A DNA stretch of 64,000 nt, taken from assembly GCA_016214985.1 (NCBI GenBank), contig JACRMM010000015.1, forward strand, positions 62,001-126,000, given 5' to 3'. Both the position numbers and the translations under genes were made by a program. The DNA comes from Deltaproteobacteria bacterium. GTDB taxonomy: Bacteria; Desulfobacterota; Deferrisomatia; Deferrisomatales; JACRMM01. Below are positions 34,887 to 42,721 of this stretch, one piece after another; the stretch's first letter is position 1; each line of letters starts with the position of its first letter. The notes under the pieces are model-generated. The model was given only the letters and a program-made list of their open reading frames with translations, had not been told where the DNA came from and searched no databases.

Positions 34887-35570
34887 TCAGGACCGGGGTT
34901 CCACCCTGGAGGAAGGCCGGGCCTTGTCCCGGACGAGCCGTGCGAGCCGCCCTGCGGCGCGGGCGCTCTTGGGGAGCCACACCTCCAGGAGCGCGTCACG
35001 CTCCCTTTCGGTCAGCAGGCCGCCGTCCGGCCGCTCGGTGCGCACCCGGCGAGTGAGGTCGTAGAGGCTGATCGCCGCGGCCACCGAGATGTTGAGGCTC
35101 TGGGAGAACCCTGCCATGGGGATGGTGTAGGCGCCGTCGCACAGGATACGGGCCTCGGGGCTGACCCCGGCCTTCTCGTTGCCGAGCACGAGGGCCACGG
35201 GCCGGTCGATGGGGATCTCGTGGAGCGATACGGCACCGGGATCGAGCAGGGCCGCGTAGATCCGAAAGCCCTGGTCCCGGAGCTCGGCGGCGCACTCCGC
35301 AAACGTCTCGTGTCGCCGCAGCGTCAGCCACTTGTGGGCGCCCAGCGTGATGCGGCGGCTGTGGGTGAACGCCTCCGCCGCCTCCACGGCGTGGACGTGC
35401 TGGACGCCGAAGGCCTCGCAGCTGCGCAGCACGGCGCTCGCGTTGTGGGGGTCGTGCAGATTCTCGACGACCAGTCGCACGGCGCCCAGGCGCTGGGCCA
35501 GGACCCTCAGGAGCTTCTCCCGGCGCTCGGGGCGAAGGGTGGAGAGGGCGAGTTCTCGCACGGTCGGCAT
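34887..35570 (-). CDS. trmH: TrmH-family tRNA/rRNA 2'-O-methyltransferase
   Basis: A 227-residue SPOUT methylase. Motif 1 is VVENLHDPHNASAVLRSCEA, motif 2 LVLGNEKAGVS and motif 3 IPMAGFSQSLNISVAAAI, forming the knotted SAM site. The closest match is tRNA Gm18 methyltransferase TrmH, whose extra N- and C-terminal helices it has. ATG 35570 matches the family start; an in-frame codon 63 bases upstream is less likely. Confidence 0.92.
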   Translation of the reverse strand: MPTVRELALSTLRPERREKLLRVLAQRLGAVRLVVENLHDPHNASAVLRSCEAFGVQHVHAVEAAEAFTHSRRITLGAHKWLTLRRHETFAECAAELRDQGFRIYAALLDPGAVSLHEIPIDRPVALVLGNEKAGVSPEARILCDGAYTIPMAGFSQSLNISVAAAISLYDLTRRVRTERPDGGLLTERERDALLEVWLPKSARAAGRLARLVRDKARPSSRVEPRS

Positions 35571-35718
35571 GGGTTGGAGGATACCACACGGGCGCCGCCG
35601 GATTGAACGGCCGGCCCGCCCGGCGTGGGTCACGGCTCGCGGCCGACCGGCGCCGTCTCGGGTGTCCTCCGGTCCTGCCTACGAGCCCCTATGCCGGGAC
35701 TTCCGGGCTCTCCGGGGG

Positions 35719-35760
35719 TTGAGGGGTCAGGACGCGCCGGGTATGATGGCTGGCAATACC
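35719..35760 (+). promoter_or_regulatory. Promoter and operator of the mazE antitoxin gene
   Basis: -35 TTGAGG (35719-35724), a 17-base spacer and -10 TATGAT (35742-35747). An inverted repeat GGTAT (35740-35744) and ATACC (35756-35760) overlaps the -10, fitting autorepression by the antitoxin. Confidence 0.55.
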
Positions 35761-35782
35761 TGTCCTGCGATCGGAGGGACCC

Positions 35783-36025
35783 ATGGGCATGGCGAAGGTC
35801 GCGATCACTCTTGACGAGCAGTTGCTCGGGAGGCTGGACCGCTTGGTGAAGGACCATGTCTTTCCGAGCCGCAGCAAGGCCATCCAGGAGGCGGTGGCGG
35901 ACCGGCTGGACCGTCTGGAACGGACGCGGCTCGCCCGGGAGTGCGCCAAGTTGGATCCGGCGGAGGAGAACGACCTGGCCGAGGAGAGTCTGGTGGCCGA
36001 AGCGGACTCATGGCCGGAATACTGA
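35783..36025 (+). CDS. MazE/CopG-like ribbon-helix-helix antitoxin
   Basis: An 80-residue protein. Residues 4-45 form a ribbon-helix-helix domain ([20 protein letters not shown], then [12 protein letters not shown]), and the acidic C-terminal tail ([21 protein letters not shown]) is the type that wraps its toxin. GGAGGG lies five bases before ATG 35783. It would repress its own promoter and neutralise a MazF toxin, but the adjacent toxin gene is broken. Confidence 0.88.
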   Translation: MGMAKVAITLDEQLLGRLDRLVKDHVFPSRSKAIQEAVADRLDRLERTRLARECAKLDPAEENDLAEESLVAEADSWPEY

Positions 36026-36129
36026 GGGGCGACATCCACTGGGCCGAGCTCAACCCGGTTCGAGGCAGAGAGCAGGCCGGGATGCGGCCTGTGCTTGTCC
36101 TCAGCGCGGACGTGTTCAACGAGAGGTCT
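36010..36129 (+). pseudogene. Truncated mazF-like toxin
   Basis: Starting at ATG 36010, overlapping the antitoxin gene by 16 bases as in intact mazEF pairs, the first 40 codons read like MazF/PemK ([34 protein letters not shown]). After NERS the similarity ends abruptly and the frame continues with unrelated sequence to 36276. MazF proteins are normally about 110 residues, so the catalytic core is missing. The break lies 210 bases from intI, suggesting that arrival or rearrangement of the integron destroyed it. Confidence 0.8.
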
Positions 36130-36339
36130 GAGTTTCCGAAAGAGCCTGCGAAACAGCCGGGCGTGGCGCTCGGCTCGCACGGGGGACCTCCGTCGAGAAG
36201 AATTGCCCTGCCTCGGCATGGGTTCCCTCCCCTGCGAGCCGCGGGCAACGGCGTGGAGGCCGCGGCTTCCGCTTGACCCTGGCTCGGGTCTTCGATTACA
36301 AGGCGTGAGCAAGGGAGGGGAGCCGTGGGGGAATCCGCG

Positions 36340-37860
36340 TCAGTTCTCAGCCACCTTCGCGAGGCCGCCGGGCCGGACGACACCGTCCGCGTCGGCGGCC
36401 TCGTCGTGCTCTGCGGGGGGAGCCTTCGCCGGCCGAGCCGCGCGTTCGGGCGCCGGGGCGGGCCGGCTGCGCAGGTCGGCAGGGCTTCGCACCGCGAGGC
36501 CGGGCCGGTTCATGACGTGCGTGTAGATCATCGTGGTCTTCACGTCCTTGTGCCCCAAGAGTTCCTGGACCGTGCGGATGTCCTGGCCGGCGTTGAGGAG
36601 GTGGGTGGCGAACGAGTGGCGCAGGGTGTGGGCGCTCGCGTGCTTGAAGATGCTGGCGCCTCCGACCGCTGCCGCGATCGCTTTGTGCACGGTGGATCGG
36701 TGCAGGTGGTGACGCCGAATCACCCCGGTTCGGGGGTCCTTCGACAGGTCGGCAGACGGGAAGACGTACTGCCACTGCCATTTCTTGCCGGCAGCCGGGT
36801 ATTTGCGCTCCAGCGCCTCCCCGATGTAGACCCCGGCCACGCCCGCCTTTCGGTCCGCCTCGAAGAGCTCCCGCACTCGTGCCAGGTGTTCTTGGAGTGG
36901 CTCTCGGGCGCAATCGGGGAGCACCGTGACGCGGTCCTTGTCCCCCTTGCCTCGGCGGACGACGATCTGGCCGTAGTCGAAGTCGATGTCTTGAACGCGC
37001 AGGCGCAGGCAGTCGGAGATCCGAAGGCCGCTTCCGTAGAGAAGCATGGCGACCAGCAGGGACGTGCCGTCGAGCTGGCCGAGCAACCGATCCATCTCCG
37101 GGCAAGAGAGCACCGTCGGCAGGCGCTGGGGGCGTTTGGCCTTTCCGAACTCGCCGATCATCCCGAGGGGTTGACCGAGCACCTCCCGGTAGACGAACAC
37201 CAGGGCGCACAGGGCCTGGTGCTGGGTGCTCGCCGAAACCCCGCGCGTCTGCGCGAGGTAGCTGAGGTAGGTTCGGACGGCGCCTTCTGCCTGCTCTCGG
37301 GGCGGCAGCCCCTTGTGAAAGGCGAGGAACCGCCGGAGCCAGTCCTCGTAAGCGCGCTCCGTCGCGAGGGCCTTGTGGCGCGTGCGCATTTCTCGGCGAA
37401 ACCGGTCCAAGAGGTCCGCGTGGGCGCTGTCTGCGTCGGCCCCCCGGACGGCGTCGGGGGCGGGCCGCGCCGAGACCTCGACCGGCGAAGGCGACGGTGC
37501 GGCCCGGTGGCTCGCGAGCCTGTCGGCAAAGTGAAGATGGGGCTCCCTCCACGCCGTCCAAGGGAACTCCGCGGCCCAGGAAACCTTGACGAAATCTGCG
37601 TACAAGATCTGAACCGCGTCGATGACTTGGGCGATCTGCCAGTCCTTCAGGTCCCACCGGCTCAGGAGTCGGGCGAAGTAGGCGTGGACGTCTTGCGGGG
37701 TCCGGTCGGCGAGGCGGACAGCAGGCAAGGCCTCGGCAAAGTGTTTGGCGCGTTTCAGCGTCCACTCCGCGGCCTTCCCGAGGATGCCCCGGCGCGTCAG
37801 GGCATCCTGGTAGCGTTTCCAAAAGGCCTCGACTTGCTGGGTATCCAGCTGGGGATTCAT
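36340..37860 (-). CDS. intI: Integron integrase IntI
   Basis: A 506-residue tyrosine recombinase. The catalytic residues are visible: Arg in [14 protein letters not shown], HxxR in [13 protein letters not shown], and Tyr in TTMIYTHV. The insertion specific to integron integrases is present ([39 protein letters not shown]). An N-terminal extension of about 190 residues before the core SAM-like domain is longer than in class 1 IntI (337 residues). It points away from the cassettes, as in all integrons. ATG 37860 has AGGAGG about ten bases upstream. Confidence 0.96.
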   Translation of the reverse strand: MNPQLDTQQVEAFWKRYQDALTRRGILGKAAEWTLKRAKHFAEALPAVRLADRTPQDVHAYFARLLSRWDLKDWQIAQVIDAVQILYADFVKVSWAAEFPWTAWREPHLHFADRLASHRAAPSPSPVEVSARPAPDAVRGADADSAHADLLDRFRREMRTRHKALATERAYEDWLRRFLAFHKGLPPREQAEGAVRTYLSYLAQTRGVSASTQHQALCALVFVYREVLGQPLGMIGEFGKAKRPQRLPTVLSCPEMDRLLGQLDGTSLLVAMLLYGSGLRISDCLRLRVQDIDFDYGQIVVRRGKGDKDRVTVLPDCAREPLQEHLARVRELFEADRKAGVAGVYIGEALERKYPAAGKKWQWQYVFPSADLSKDPRTGVIRRHHLHRSTVHKAIAAAVGGASIFKHASAHTLRHSFATHLLNAGQDIRTVQELLGHKDVKTTMIYTHVMNRPGLAVRSPADLRSRPAPAPERAARPAKAPPAEHDEAADADGVVRPGGLAKVAEN

Positions 37861-37897
37861 GGCGGCAGCCCTCCTGGGTGAAGGGAGTGGGTCGTGC

Positions 37898-37919
37898 GTA
37901 TATTGTGCGTAACATATAC
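37898..37919. promoter_or_regulatory. Palindrome over the intI -10
   Basis: GTATAT-N10-ATATAC is a perfect 6-bp inverted repeat that covers the predicted intI -10 box. It is a likely repressor site, but it does not match the E. coli LexA box. Confidence 0.45.
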
Positions 37920-37941
37920 TCTGCGACAGGTTGACTGTCAA
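37913..37941 (-). promoter_or_regulatory. intI: Promoter of intI
   Basis: On the minus strand a perfect -35 TTGACA (37936-37941), a 17-base spacer and -10 TATATG (37913-37918), 50 bases ahead of the integrase start. Confidence 0.7.
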
Positions 37942-38099
37942 GGATGACGCCAAGAAAATGAGGCCGGCCCACCGCCTACCGCCGAGGGGCGGCAAGATCG
38001 GCTGTCGAGACTCTGCTGGAGAAGGGGATGAGGGGCCGCGGGTCCGGGGGCGGCTCAAACCGCATCAGTAGCGCGCTACAGACAGGCGGTTACGTTGCG

Positions 38100-38128
38100 T
38101 TCAACATAACTCCCCCTTTTGTCATAAT
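38100..38128 (+). promoter_or_regulatory. Candidate cassette promoter (Pc) beside attI
   Basis: -10 CATAAT (38123-38128) has a weak -35 TTCAAC (38100-38105) at 17 bases. It reads into the cassette array. The attI site should lie around 38085-38158, ending at GTTGCGT where the first cassette begins. Confidence 0.4.
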
Positions 38129-38154
38129 ATGTTGCCTTCAACATATACTGCTGT

Positions 38155-38295
38155 TGCGTCACTGCATCCAGTGAACACAGCCGTCGAATGCTACGTCTTT
38201 CAGGTGGTCGTCATCGTCTCCGAGGCCACACTTCACGCAATCAGCGAACTCGGTATTGCGCAAGGTCGCATTCTGCCGGAAGCACTCATGGCAAC
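38155..38295 (+). repeat. 141-bp perfect direct repeat, copy 1
   Basis: Identical by eye over 141 bases to 39523-39663. It begins at the 5' junction of the first cassette and ends within CATGGCAAC. An open frame from GTG 38173 runs through it and stops at 38323 (50 residues), but there is no ribosome binding site, so coding is doubtful. Confidence 0.9.
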
Positions 38296-38339
38296 CGGCA
38301 CGTCCAACACGTTCGGGGCATAGTCATACCTCCAAGGCC

Positions 38340-38402
38340 GCAGAACAACGGCCTGCATGCGGAACTCCGCTACGCTCCGTCCCATGAGGCCGGGCGTTAC
38401 GT
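38340..38402 (+). repeat. attC site of cassette 1
   Basis: R'' GCAGAAC (38340-38346), inner CGGCCT and AGGCCG arms, and R' GTTACGT (38396-38402). The R'' box is the exact complement of the GTTCTGC junction that precedes the second copy of the 141-bp repeat, which links the two copies to one ancestral cassette. Confidence 0.8.
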
Positions 38403-38416
38403 GAAAGGAAAGGAAC

Positions 38417-39037
38417 ATGATTTCTCAACCGATGGCCACGTGCAAGTCAGCCGGCGAACGCTTCTTTCGGTATTACCATCGGTATTGTGTCGCGCCCGAC
38501 ATCGATGTCCTATTTGAACTCCTTAACGCCATTCATAGCCTTAACGACAAATTACAGAAGGCTACTTCAGAGAATTTCTTCGCCTGCCCCGAATTCACTG
38601 CGTTGAAGGCCTTACGCAATCTCCTGCACCATGAGGCAGAACTAATTCATGAAGTTCGTCCGCTATCCGTCGCCGATCTGCCGATCATGAGCGACGTCCT
38701 GTCTCTGTGTTTGGTGCCCAGAAGCCTAGTCGAAAGAGCAATAGAGCAACTCGACAAAAAGCGCAGAAGCCAAGACGAAGAGGCGATCCGCTCGACGCTA
38801 AAGTGGTATGCGGAAGTGGTGAATATAAATCCTTGCATATTCAATTTCGCTGTCCACGCTTTCGAAAAGCTTAGGGGACTCGAAATCGACCTCGACGGAG
38901 AAGAATACGCTGAGTTCGAGCGGAGCTACCAATTCGAAGAAGATACTGGGCACTCCCACTACATATCCGGCGACATCCGTTGTCATGCAGGGGACGTCGA
39001 CGCCGTTCTCAATTCTGCGTTCAGGAAGATCACGTAA
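38417..39037 (+). CDS. Integron cassette protein of unknown function
   Basis: A 206-residue protein in a cassette bounded by GTTACGT and its own attC. GAAAGGAAAGG precedes the ATG. The A+T content is much higher than in the surrounding chromosome. It is largely helical (LLNAIHSLNDKLQKATSENF, FTALKALRNLLHHEAELIHE) with an acidic C-terminus and no signal peptide or membrane segment. The ALRNLLHHEAE stretch resembles helical HEPN-like or immunity-type proteins only in a general way. No family recognised. Confidence 0.85.
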   Translation: MISQPMATCKSAGERFFRYYHRYCVAPDIDVLFELLNAIHSLNDKLQKATSENFFACPEFTALKALRNLLHHEAELIHEVRPLSVADLPIMSDVLSLCLVPRSLVERAIEQLDKKRRSQDEEAIRSTLKWYAEVVNINPCIFNFAVHAFEKLRGLEIDLDGEEYAEFERSYQFEEDTGHSHYISGDIRCHAGDVDAVLNSAFRKIT

Positions 39038-39103
39038 CAATCGGCTCAACGCGGAAGCTCCGCACACTCCGCGTGCTCCGCTCCGGTTAGCCGTACGTTA
39101 CCC
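39032..39103 (+). repeat. attC site of cassette 2
   Basis: R'' ACGTAAC (39032-39038) contains the stop of the cassette gene and is the exact complement of the cassette's own 5' junction GTTACGT. Inner arms CGGCT and AGCCG; R' GTTACCC (39097-39103). Confidence 0.9.
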
Positions 39104-39389
39104 GCGAGAGAAGAAAGCCATCGGGGCTTTGGCTGTAGCCGGTTCGAGCCGAACACCCGCCGGCCCCCATCGTGCGAGCGAACGGTGGTGTTGGAAGCTG
39201 GATCGCGGTATCCGTGTTGGCAGCGCTGTTGCCGCCACGTATGGTCCGAGGCGTTCTCCGGCCGGGTCGGCAGGCCGCGTTCCCGAGCGTCAATTGGGGC
39301 CGGCGCCCCGTGGTGGTGAGCGGTGGCGGTTGAGCAAGCGGCGGCGAGATCCAGGCGGTTCAAGCACGGTGGCGGACGGGAAGCAGGGC
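39104..39389 (+). other. Integron cassette body without a convincing gene
   Basis: About 290 bases of G+C-rich sequence between two attC sites. One frame runs through it and ends exactly at the TAA in the next R'' box, as cassette genes often do, but I see no start codon with a ribosome binding site and the translation is low complexity. It may carry a promoter, a non-coding RNA or a degraded gene. Confidence 0.6.
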
Positions 39390-39525
39390 GGGTAACCAGC
39401 GCCTCCAGGCGGACTTGCGGCCCCACGGGGTTTCCAGGGTCCCCTGGCCGAAGTGGTGAGCCGAGCATCGTGGTTCTCGTCAACCTGTTCCCAGGCCGCA
39501 AGCACGCTGAGGCGCGCCGTTCTGC
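39390..39525 (+). repeat. Long attC site of cassette 3
   Basis: R'' GGGTAAC (39390-39396) is the exact complement of the cassette 3 junction GTTACCC. Inner arms GCGCCTC (39400-39406) and GAGGCGC (39509-39515); R' GTTCTGC (39519-39525). At 136 bp it is near the upper end of attC lengths. Confidence 0.8.
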
Positions 39526-39663
39526 GTCACTGCATCCAGTGAACACAGCCGTCGAATGCTACGTCTTTCAGGTGGTCGTCATCGTCTCCGAGGCCACACT
39601 TCACGCAATCAGCGAACTCGGTATTGCGCAAGGTCGCATTCTGCCGGAAGCACTCATGGCAAC
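39523..39663 (+). repeat. 141-bp perfect direct repeat, copy 2
   Basis: Second copy of the 38155-38295 segment, again starting at a cassette 5' junction. The downstream sequences of the two copies are unrelated, so this copy is a cassette front end joined to a different body. Confidence 0.9.
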
Positions 39664-39714
39664 TGAAGGCGTAGAAGGTAGAATCTTGCTGCTACGGGCG
39701 TCAGAGGAGCCATT

Positions 39715-40047
39715 GTGAACAGTCGGAAGGAATGGGTGCCAGTAGTCGGCGCGCTTCTTGGTATCGGATTCATTGTAGCTCTGGTTGCCGGTCGTTCTCC
39801 TGCGCCGCCTTATGGGGGTGCCGTTGGCGCGCTGATCGGTATCGGAGTCGCAGTGTATCAAACCATGAATACACCTAAGAGCATGAGAAAACGACAGTTC
39901 ACGATATGGCTGCGAAGCGGGGTCCCGGGCGGATACAGGAGAGATGATAGTCGTACATTCTTTGTGTTTATGATGGCGCTTGCGTGCGGCGTATCTGCGG
40001 GCATATGCCAGTTGATCATTCTCGGCATTCAGAAGGCGTTAAGATAA
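39715..40047 (+). CDS. Cassette-encoded small membrane protein
   Basis: A 110-residue protein from GTG 39715 with three hydrophobic segments (VVGALLGIGFIVALVAG; GGAVGALIGIGVAVYQTM; TFFVFMMALACGVSAGIC). No family recognised. It lies in the cassette that begins with the second 141-bp repeat. The ribosome binding site (GAGGAG) is close to the start. Such small membrane proteins are frequent in integron cassettes. Confidence 0.75.
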   Translation: MNSRKEWVPVVGALLGIGFIVALVAGRSPAPPYGGAVGALIGIGVAVYQTMNTPKSMRKRQFTIWLRSGVPGGYRRDDSRTFFVFMMALACGVSAGICQLIILGIQKALR

Positions 40048-40073
40048 GCTACAAGATATAGCATTCTATTGCA

Positions 40074-40101
40074 ATCGGGCACTCACTGCGTTCGTGCCGA
40101 T
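40074..40101 (+). repeat. Degenerate attC-like inverted repeat
   Basis: ATCGGGCAC (40074-40082) pairs with GTGCCGAT (40094-40101) with one bulged G, at the expected place between two cassette genes. Neither R'' nor R' matches consensus, so the site may be decayed. Confidence 0.4.
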
Positions 40102-40119
40102 GAAGCGGTAGCAACGAAC

Positions 40120-40992
40120 ATGAAGACCATAGCGACGTTTAACAAGATCTACATCATCGAGTCCCTGAGAGAGATGCACTCGGGGAAGAGGCTCGAAGAC
40201 GCGATCTTCTGGAAAGGCTTGGCGATCGGCGGCCCAACGTGCCAGTTGTTCCAGCCACGAGGATCGGCCGAGTTTCTATTTGTATTGGAGGACATCCGGC
40301 GCGATGCCGAAGCGGGTATCTACCCGATTATCCATATTGAGGCGCACGGCTCGAAGGATGGATTGGAAGTAGCTTCGGGCGCGTTCATCGCTTGGGACGC
40401 GCTCAGAGAACGTTTGACCGCCGTAAACGTTGCCTGCCGCAACAACCTTCTGGTGACCATGGCAGCCTGCGAAGGCGCCCACCTCTTCCAGGTGGTCAAG
40501 CCGACGGAGCGCGCGCCATTCTGCGGTTTGATCGGTCCAAAGAAGGAGATCGCAGCGGGGGAGCTTGAGTCCGACTATTCTGCCTTCTACTCCGAGCTGC
40601 TTCAATCCTTCGATGGCAATAGGGCCATTGAAAAACTAAATAACAATTCACAAGAGAAAAACAGATATCTGTTCTTTGGGTGTAACTATTTGTTCGTATT
40701 GGCTTATGGGCGATACCACACAACGTTGTGTGCCGGCTCAGCTTTGCGGCAGAGAATTGAGAAGGTAGTATCTGATGCAAGGGCCAGGGGCCTGATGGAG
40801 AACATGCCTCTCAAGGAGGTCCGGAGGCTCGTAAAGCAGCACTTGGTGGATATGCAAGAGCCGTACTTCGAAAAGTACAAAGCGCACTTCATGATGATTG
40901 ACCTATATCCATACCTTAGAGAACGCTGGGACCCGACTTTGGACGCTGTTCGGGAGATGTACGAATCCATTGAGAGACAAAGACGGTTCTAA
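40120..40992 (+). CDS. Cassette-encoded putative CHAT/caspase-like protein
   Basis: A 290-residue protein. ATG 40120 was chosen because the frame upstream runs through the attC-like repeat. The core IYPIIHIEAHGSKDGLEVAS followed by NNLLVTMAACEGAHLF places a histidine after a beta strand (AHG) and a cysteine after the next (AAC.G). This is the His-Cys dyad layout of CHAT and caspase-fold proteases. The remainder is helical. The stop lies in the R'' box of its attC. Caspase-like proteases often act as effectors in phage defence, which is an inference here; the match is by motif only. Confidence 0.7.
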   Translation: MKTIATFNKIYIIESLREMHSGKRLEDAIFWKGLAIGGPTCQLFQPRGSAEFLFVLEDIRRDAEAGIYPIIHIEAHGSKDGLEVASGAFIAWDALRERLTAVNVACRNNLLVTMAACEGAHLFQVVKPTERAPFCGLIGPKKEIAAGELESDYSAFYSELLQSFDGNRAIEKLNNNSQEKNRYLFFGCNYLFVLAYGRYHTTLCAGSALRQRIEKVVSDARARGLMENMPLKEVRRLVKQHLVDMQEPYFEKYKAHFMMIDLYPYLRERWDPTLDAVREMYESIERQRRF

Positions 40993-41049
40993 CAAGGGGC
41001 TGGTGCGGATTGTCGCTGCGCTCCAACACGCACAGCCCCGCCGTTCGCA
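40987..41049 (+). repeat. attC site after the CHAT-like gene
   Basis: R'' TTCTAAC (40987-40993), inner arms GGGGCTG (40996-41002) and CAGCCCC (41033-41039), and R' GTTCGCA (41043-41049). Confidence 0.8.
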
Positions 41050-41074
41050 ACAACAACCCAAAAGGAGAAGAAAC

Positions 41075-41290
41075 ATGGATACCAACCACACCACCAAAAT
41101 TGAAACGCTAGAAAAACAGCGAAAAGTCCTTTTCGATTTTATCCAACTGCTTCCGGATCACCTGCAAGCCATTCAACGCCAATGGAAGGCAGGCAACACC
41201 ACCGAAGCGGACAAAATCATATCCGACACCATCCTAGAGAGCTTCAAGGTCAGCTCGGAGGCGAACGGTCTCAGCCCCAAGGTTTTCTAA
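41075..41290 (+). CDS. Small cassette protein
   Basis: A 71-residue helical protein with AAAAGGAGAAG before the ATG. It begins with MDTNHTTKIETLEKQ and is rich in Gln, Lys and Asp. No family recognised. Its 3' end overlaps the opposite-strand frame 41234-41485 by 57 bases. Confidence 0.65.
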   Translation: MDTNHTTKIETLEKQRKVLFDFIQLLPDHLQAIQRQWKAGNTTEADKIISDTILESFKVSSEANGLSPKVF

Positions 41291-41485
41291 TTCAGCACGC
41301 AGTTCCTCCCTCTCTTCCTGTATGAGAGAGTCCCAACGGTTACAGGAAACCTCAAAGGCATCTGTGTCTGCGTTCTTGTTGACAGTTGGGCATCCTTTGT
41401 ATCTATGGATTTGGGCACGCCAGGCAGACAAACTTTTGATACGGCGTTCAATCGCTTCCAGCGGGGTGGGAATGTCAATCAACAT
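41234..41485 (-). CDS. Possible antisense-orientation cassette gene
   Basis: An 83-residue frame on the minus strand with a protein-like composition: PTPLEAIERRIKSLSAWRA and a coiled-coil C-terminus (EEREELRAELENLGAETV). It is convergent with the gene at 41075 and overlaps its end. No attC of its own lies downstream on this strand. Either gene could be real; coding potential of this one rests on composition alone. Confidence 0.4.
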   Translation of the reverse strand: MLIDIPTPLEAIERRIKSLSAWRAQIHRYKGCPTVNKNADTDAFEVSCNRWDSLIQEEREELRAELENLGAETVRLRADLEAL

Positions 41486-41527
41486 TGTTACTGCTCTTAC
41501 GTCAATGGGGTTGCGAGGGAATCCGAG

Positions 41528-41625
41528 ATGAACAAGAAACAGAGATGGGTCCTTTCGTGTGGTTTGGTTTTTGTTGGCTTCATGCTATTAGTGCCTCCGG
41601 TTCAATGGGATAGATCGAATAAAGG
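41528..41625 (+). pseudogene. N-terminal remnant of a small membrane protein gene
   Basis: From ATG 41528 the first 30 codons read NKKQRWVLSCGLVFVGFMLL and so on, the typical beginning of a small membrane protein with one hydrophobic segment. The frame then runs without stop into the transposase at 41711, through sequence (AGGGGACAGG) resembling REP flanks. The gene was evidently cut by insertion of the transposase unit. Confidence 0.55.
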
Positions 41626-41710
41626 CATAGGGGACAGGCCGATAAAGTTGACACGGCGATCCGATGAGCTAGATATCCTGGCAACTATCTACCCGCGCTG
41701 GAGGTGTGCC

Positions 41711-42637
41711 ATGCCCAGGATCGCTCGGCTCGTGATGAAGGGGGAACCGGCCGTCTACCACGTGATCTCTCGGACGGCGCTGGACGGCTTTGTCCTCGGA
41801 GACGTCGAGAAGGACCACCTGCTCCACCTCATGCGCCACCTGGCCGCGGTCTACTTTGTCGAGGTCTTGGGGTTCTGCATCATGGGCAACCACTGGCACC
41901 TGCTGGTGCGCATGCACACGGGGGAGGGGGTCTCGGACGAGGAGGTTCGGGAGAGGTTCCGGCGCTGCCACGGGGCGACGAGCAAGCGGGCTTTCACGGA
42001 GGGGCAGATCCCGCTTCTGCGGGAGAAGTGGGCGAGCCTCTCGGAGTTCGTGAAGGACCTCAAGCAGACCTTTTCGCGTTGGTACAACAAGACCCGCGGG
42101 CGGCGCGGGTTCTTCTGGGGGGAGCGGTTCAAGAGCGTGCTGGTGGACACGGGCGACACGCTGGTGAACTGCCTGGCGTACATCGACCTGAACCCGGTGC
42201 GGGCGGGGATGGTGGGGAGGCCCGAGGAGTACCGGTGGTGCTCGCTCGCCTACCACGTGCAGACAGGAAACGGGGGAGGTTTCCTGTCGCTCGACCTGGG
42301 GCTACGGGCGTTCGGGAGTTGGGACGACCGGAAGCGACTGCGGTACTACCGGGAGTATGTGTACGGGATCGGCTCGCAGCGCTCGACCAAGGGGGCGAAG
42401 ATCGACGACCGGACGATGGCCAGGGAGGAGAAGAAGGGCTACGAGCTCACGGCGGCGGACCGGCTGCTCTTCCGGACGCGGTATTTCACGGACAGCGGGG
42501 TGATCGGGTCGAAGGAGTTCGTGTCGCGCTGCTACCGGCTGTTCGAGAGCCACTTCACTTGCCGACACGAGAAGCGGCCGCGAGGAGTGGCGGGGCTCGA
42601 GGGCGTGTTCTCGTTGAAGCGGCTCGCCGGGGGGTAG
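41711..42637 (+). mobile_element. REP-associated tyrosine transposase (RAYT) 1
   Basis: A 308-residue Y1/IS200-like transposase of the RAYT group. The HUH metal site is in MGNHWHLLVRMH, the catalytic tyrosine probably in SRWYNKTRGRRGFFWGERFK, and AYIDLNPVRAGMV is a family marker. Such enzymes cut single-stranded REP hairpins. The true start is ATG 41711 although the frame continues upstream into the truncated membrane gene. It sits within an integron cassette. Confidence 0.9.
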
Positions 42638-42639
42638 AC

Positions 42640-42657
42640 GGTGCGTTGTGTGCCCGT
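42640..42657 (+). repeat. REP-like 18-bp repeat, copy 1
   Basis: GGTGCGTTGTGTGCCCGT directly after the RAYT 1 stop; the same 18 bases recur at 43374-43391, and both are followed by a pyrimidine-rich CCTGACC. Confidence 0.75.
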
Positions 42658-42670
42658 TCCCTCCTGACCG

Positions 42671-42703
42671 CTCCAGGCCAACCCCTGAAACGTCCCGTTC
42701 GCG
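42671..42703 (+). repeat. Half attC site left after RAYT 1 insertion
   Basis: CTCCAGGCCAACCCCTGAAA then GTCCCGTTCGCG closely matches the 3' half of the attC at 43232-43304, ending in R' GTTCGCG (42697-42703). The 5' half is replaced by the transposase unit. Confidence 0.75.
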
Positions 42704-42721
42704 CAATAGAATGGAGCATAC

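Noticed and set aside
37861-37960. LexA (SOS) box at the intI promoter
   Set aside because: The palindrome GTATAT-N10-ATATAC lacks the CTG-N10-CAG pattern.
39046-39546. Open minus-strand frame of 166 codons across cassette 3
   Set aside because: It runs through two attC sites, has low-complexity composition and no ribosome binding site; more likely a G+C-driven open frame.
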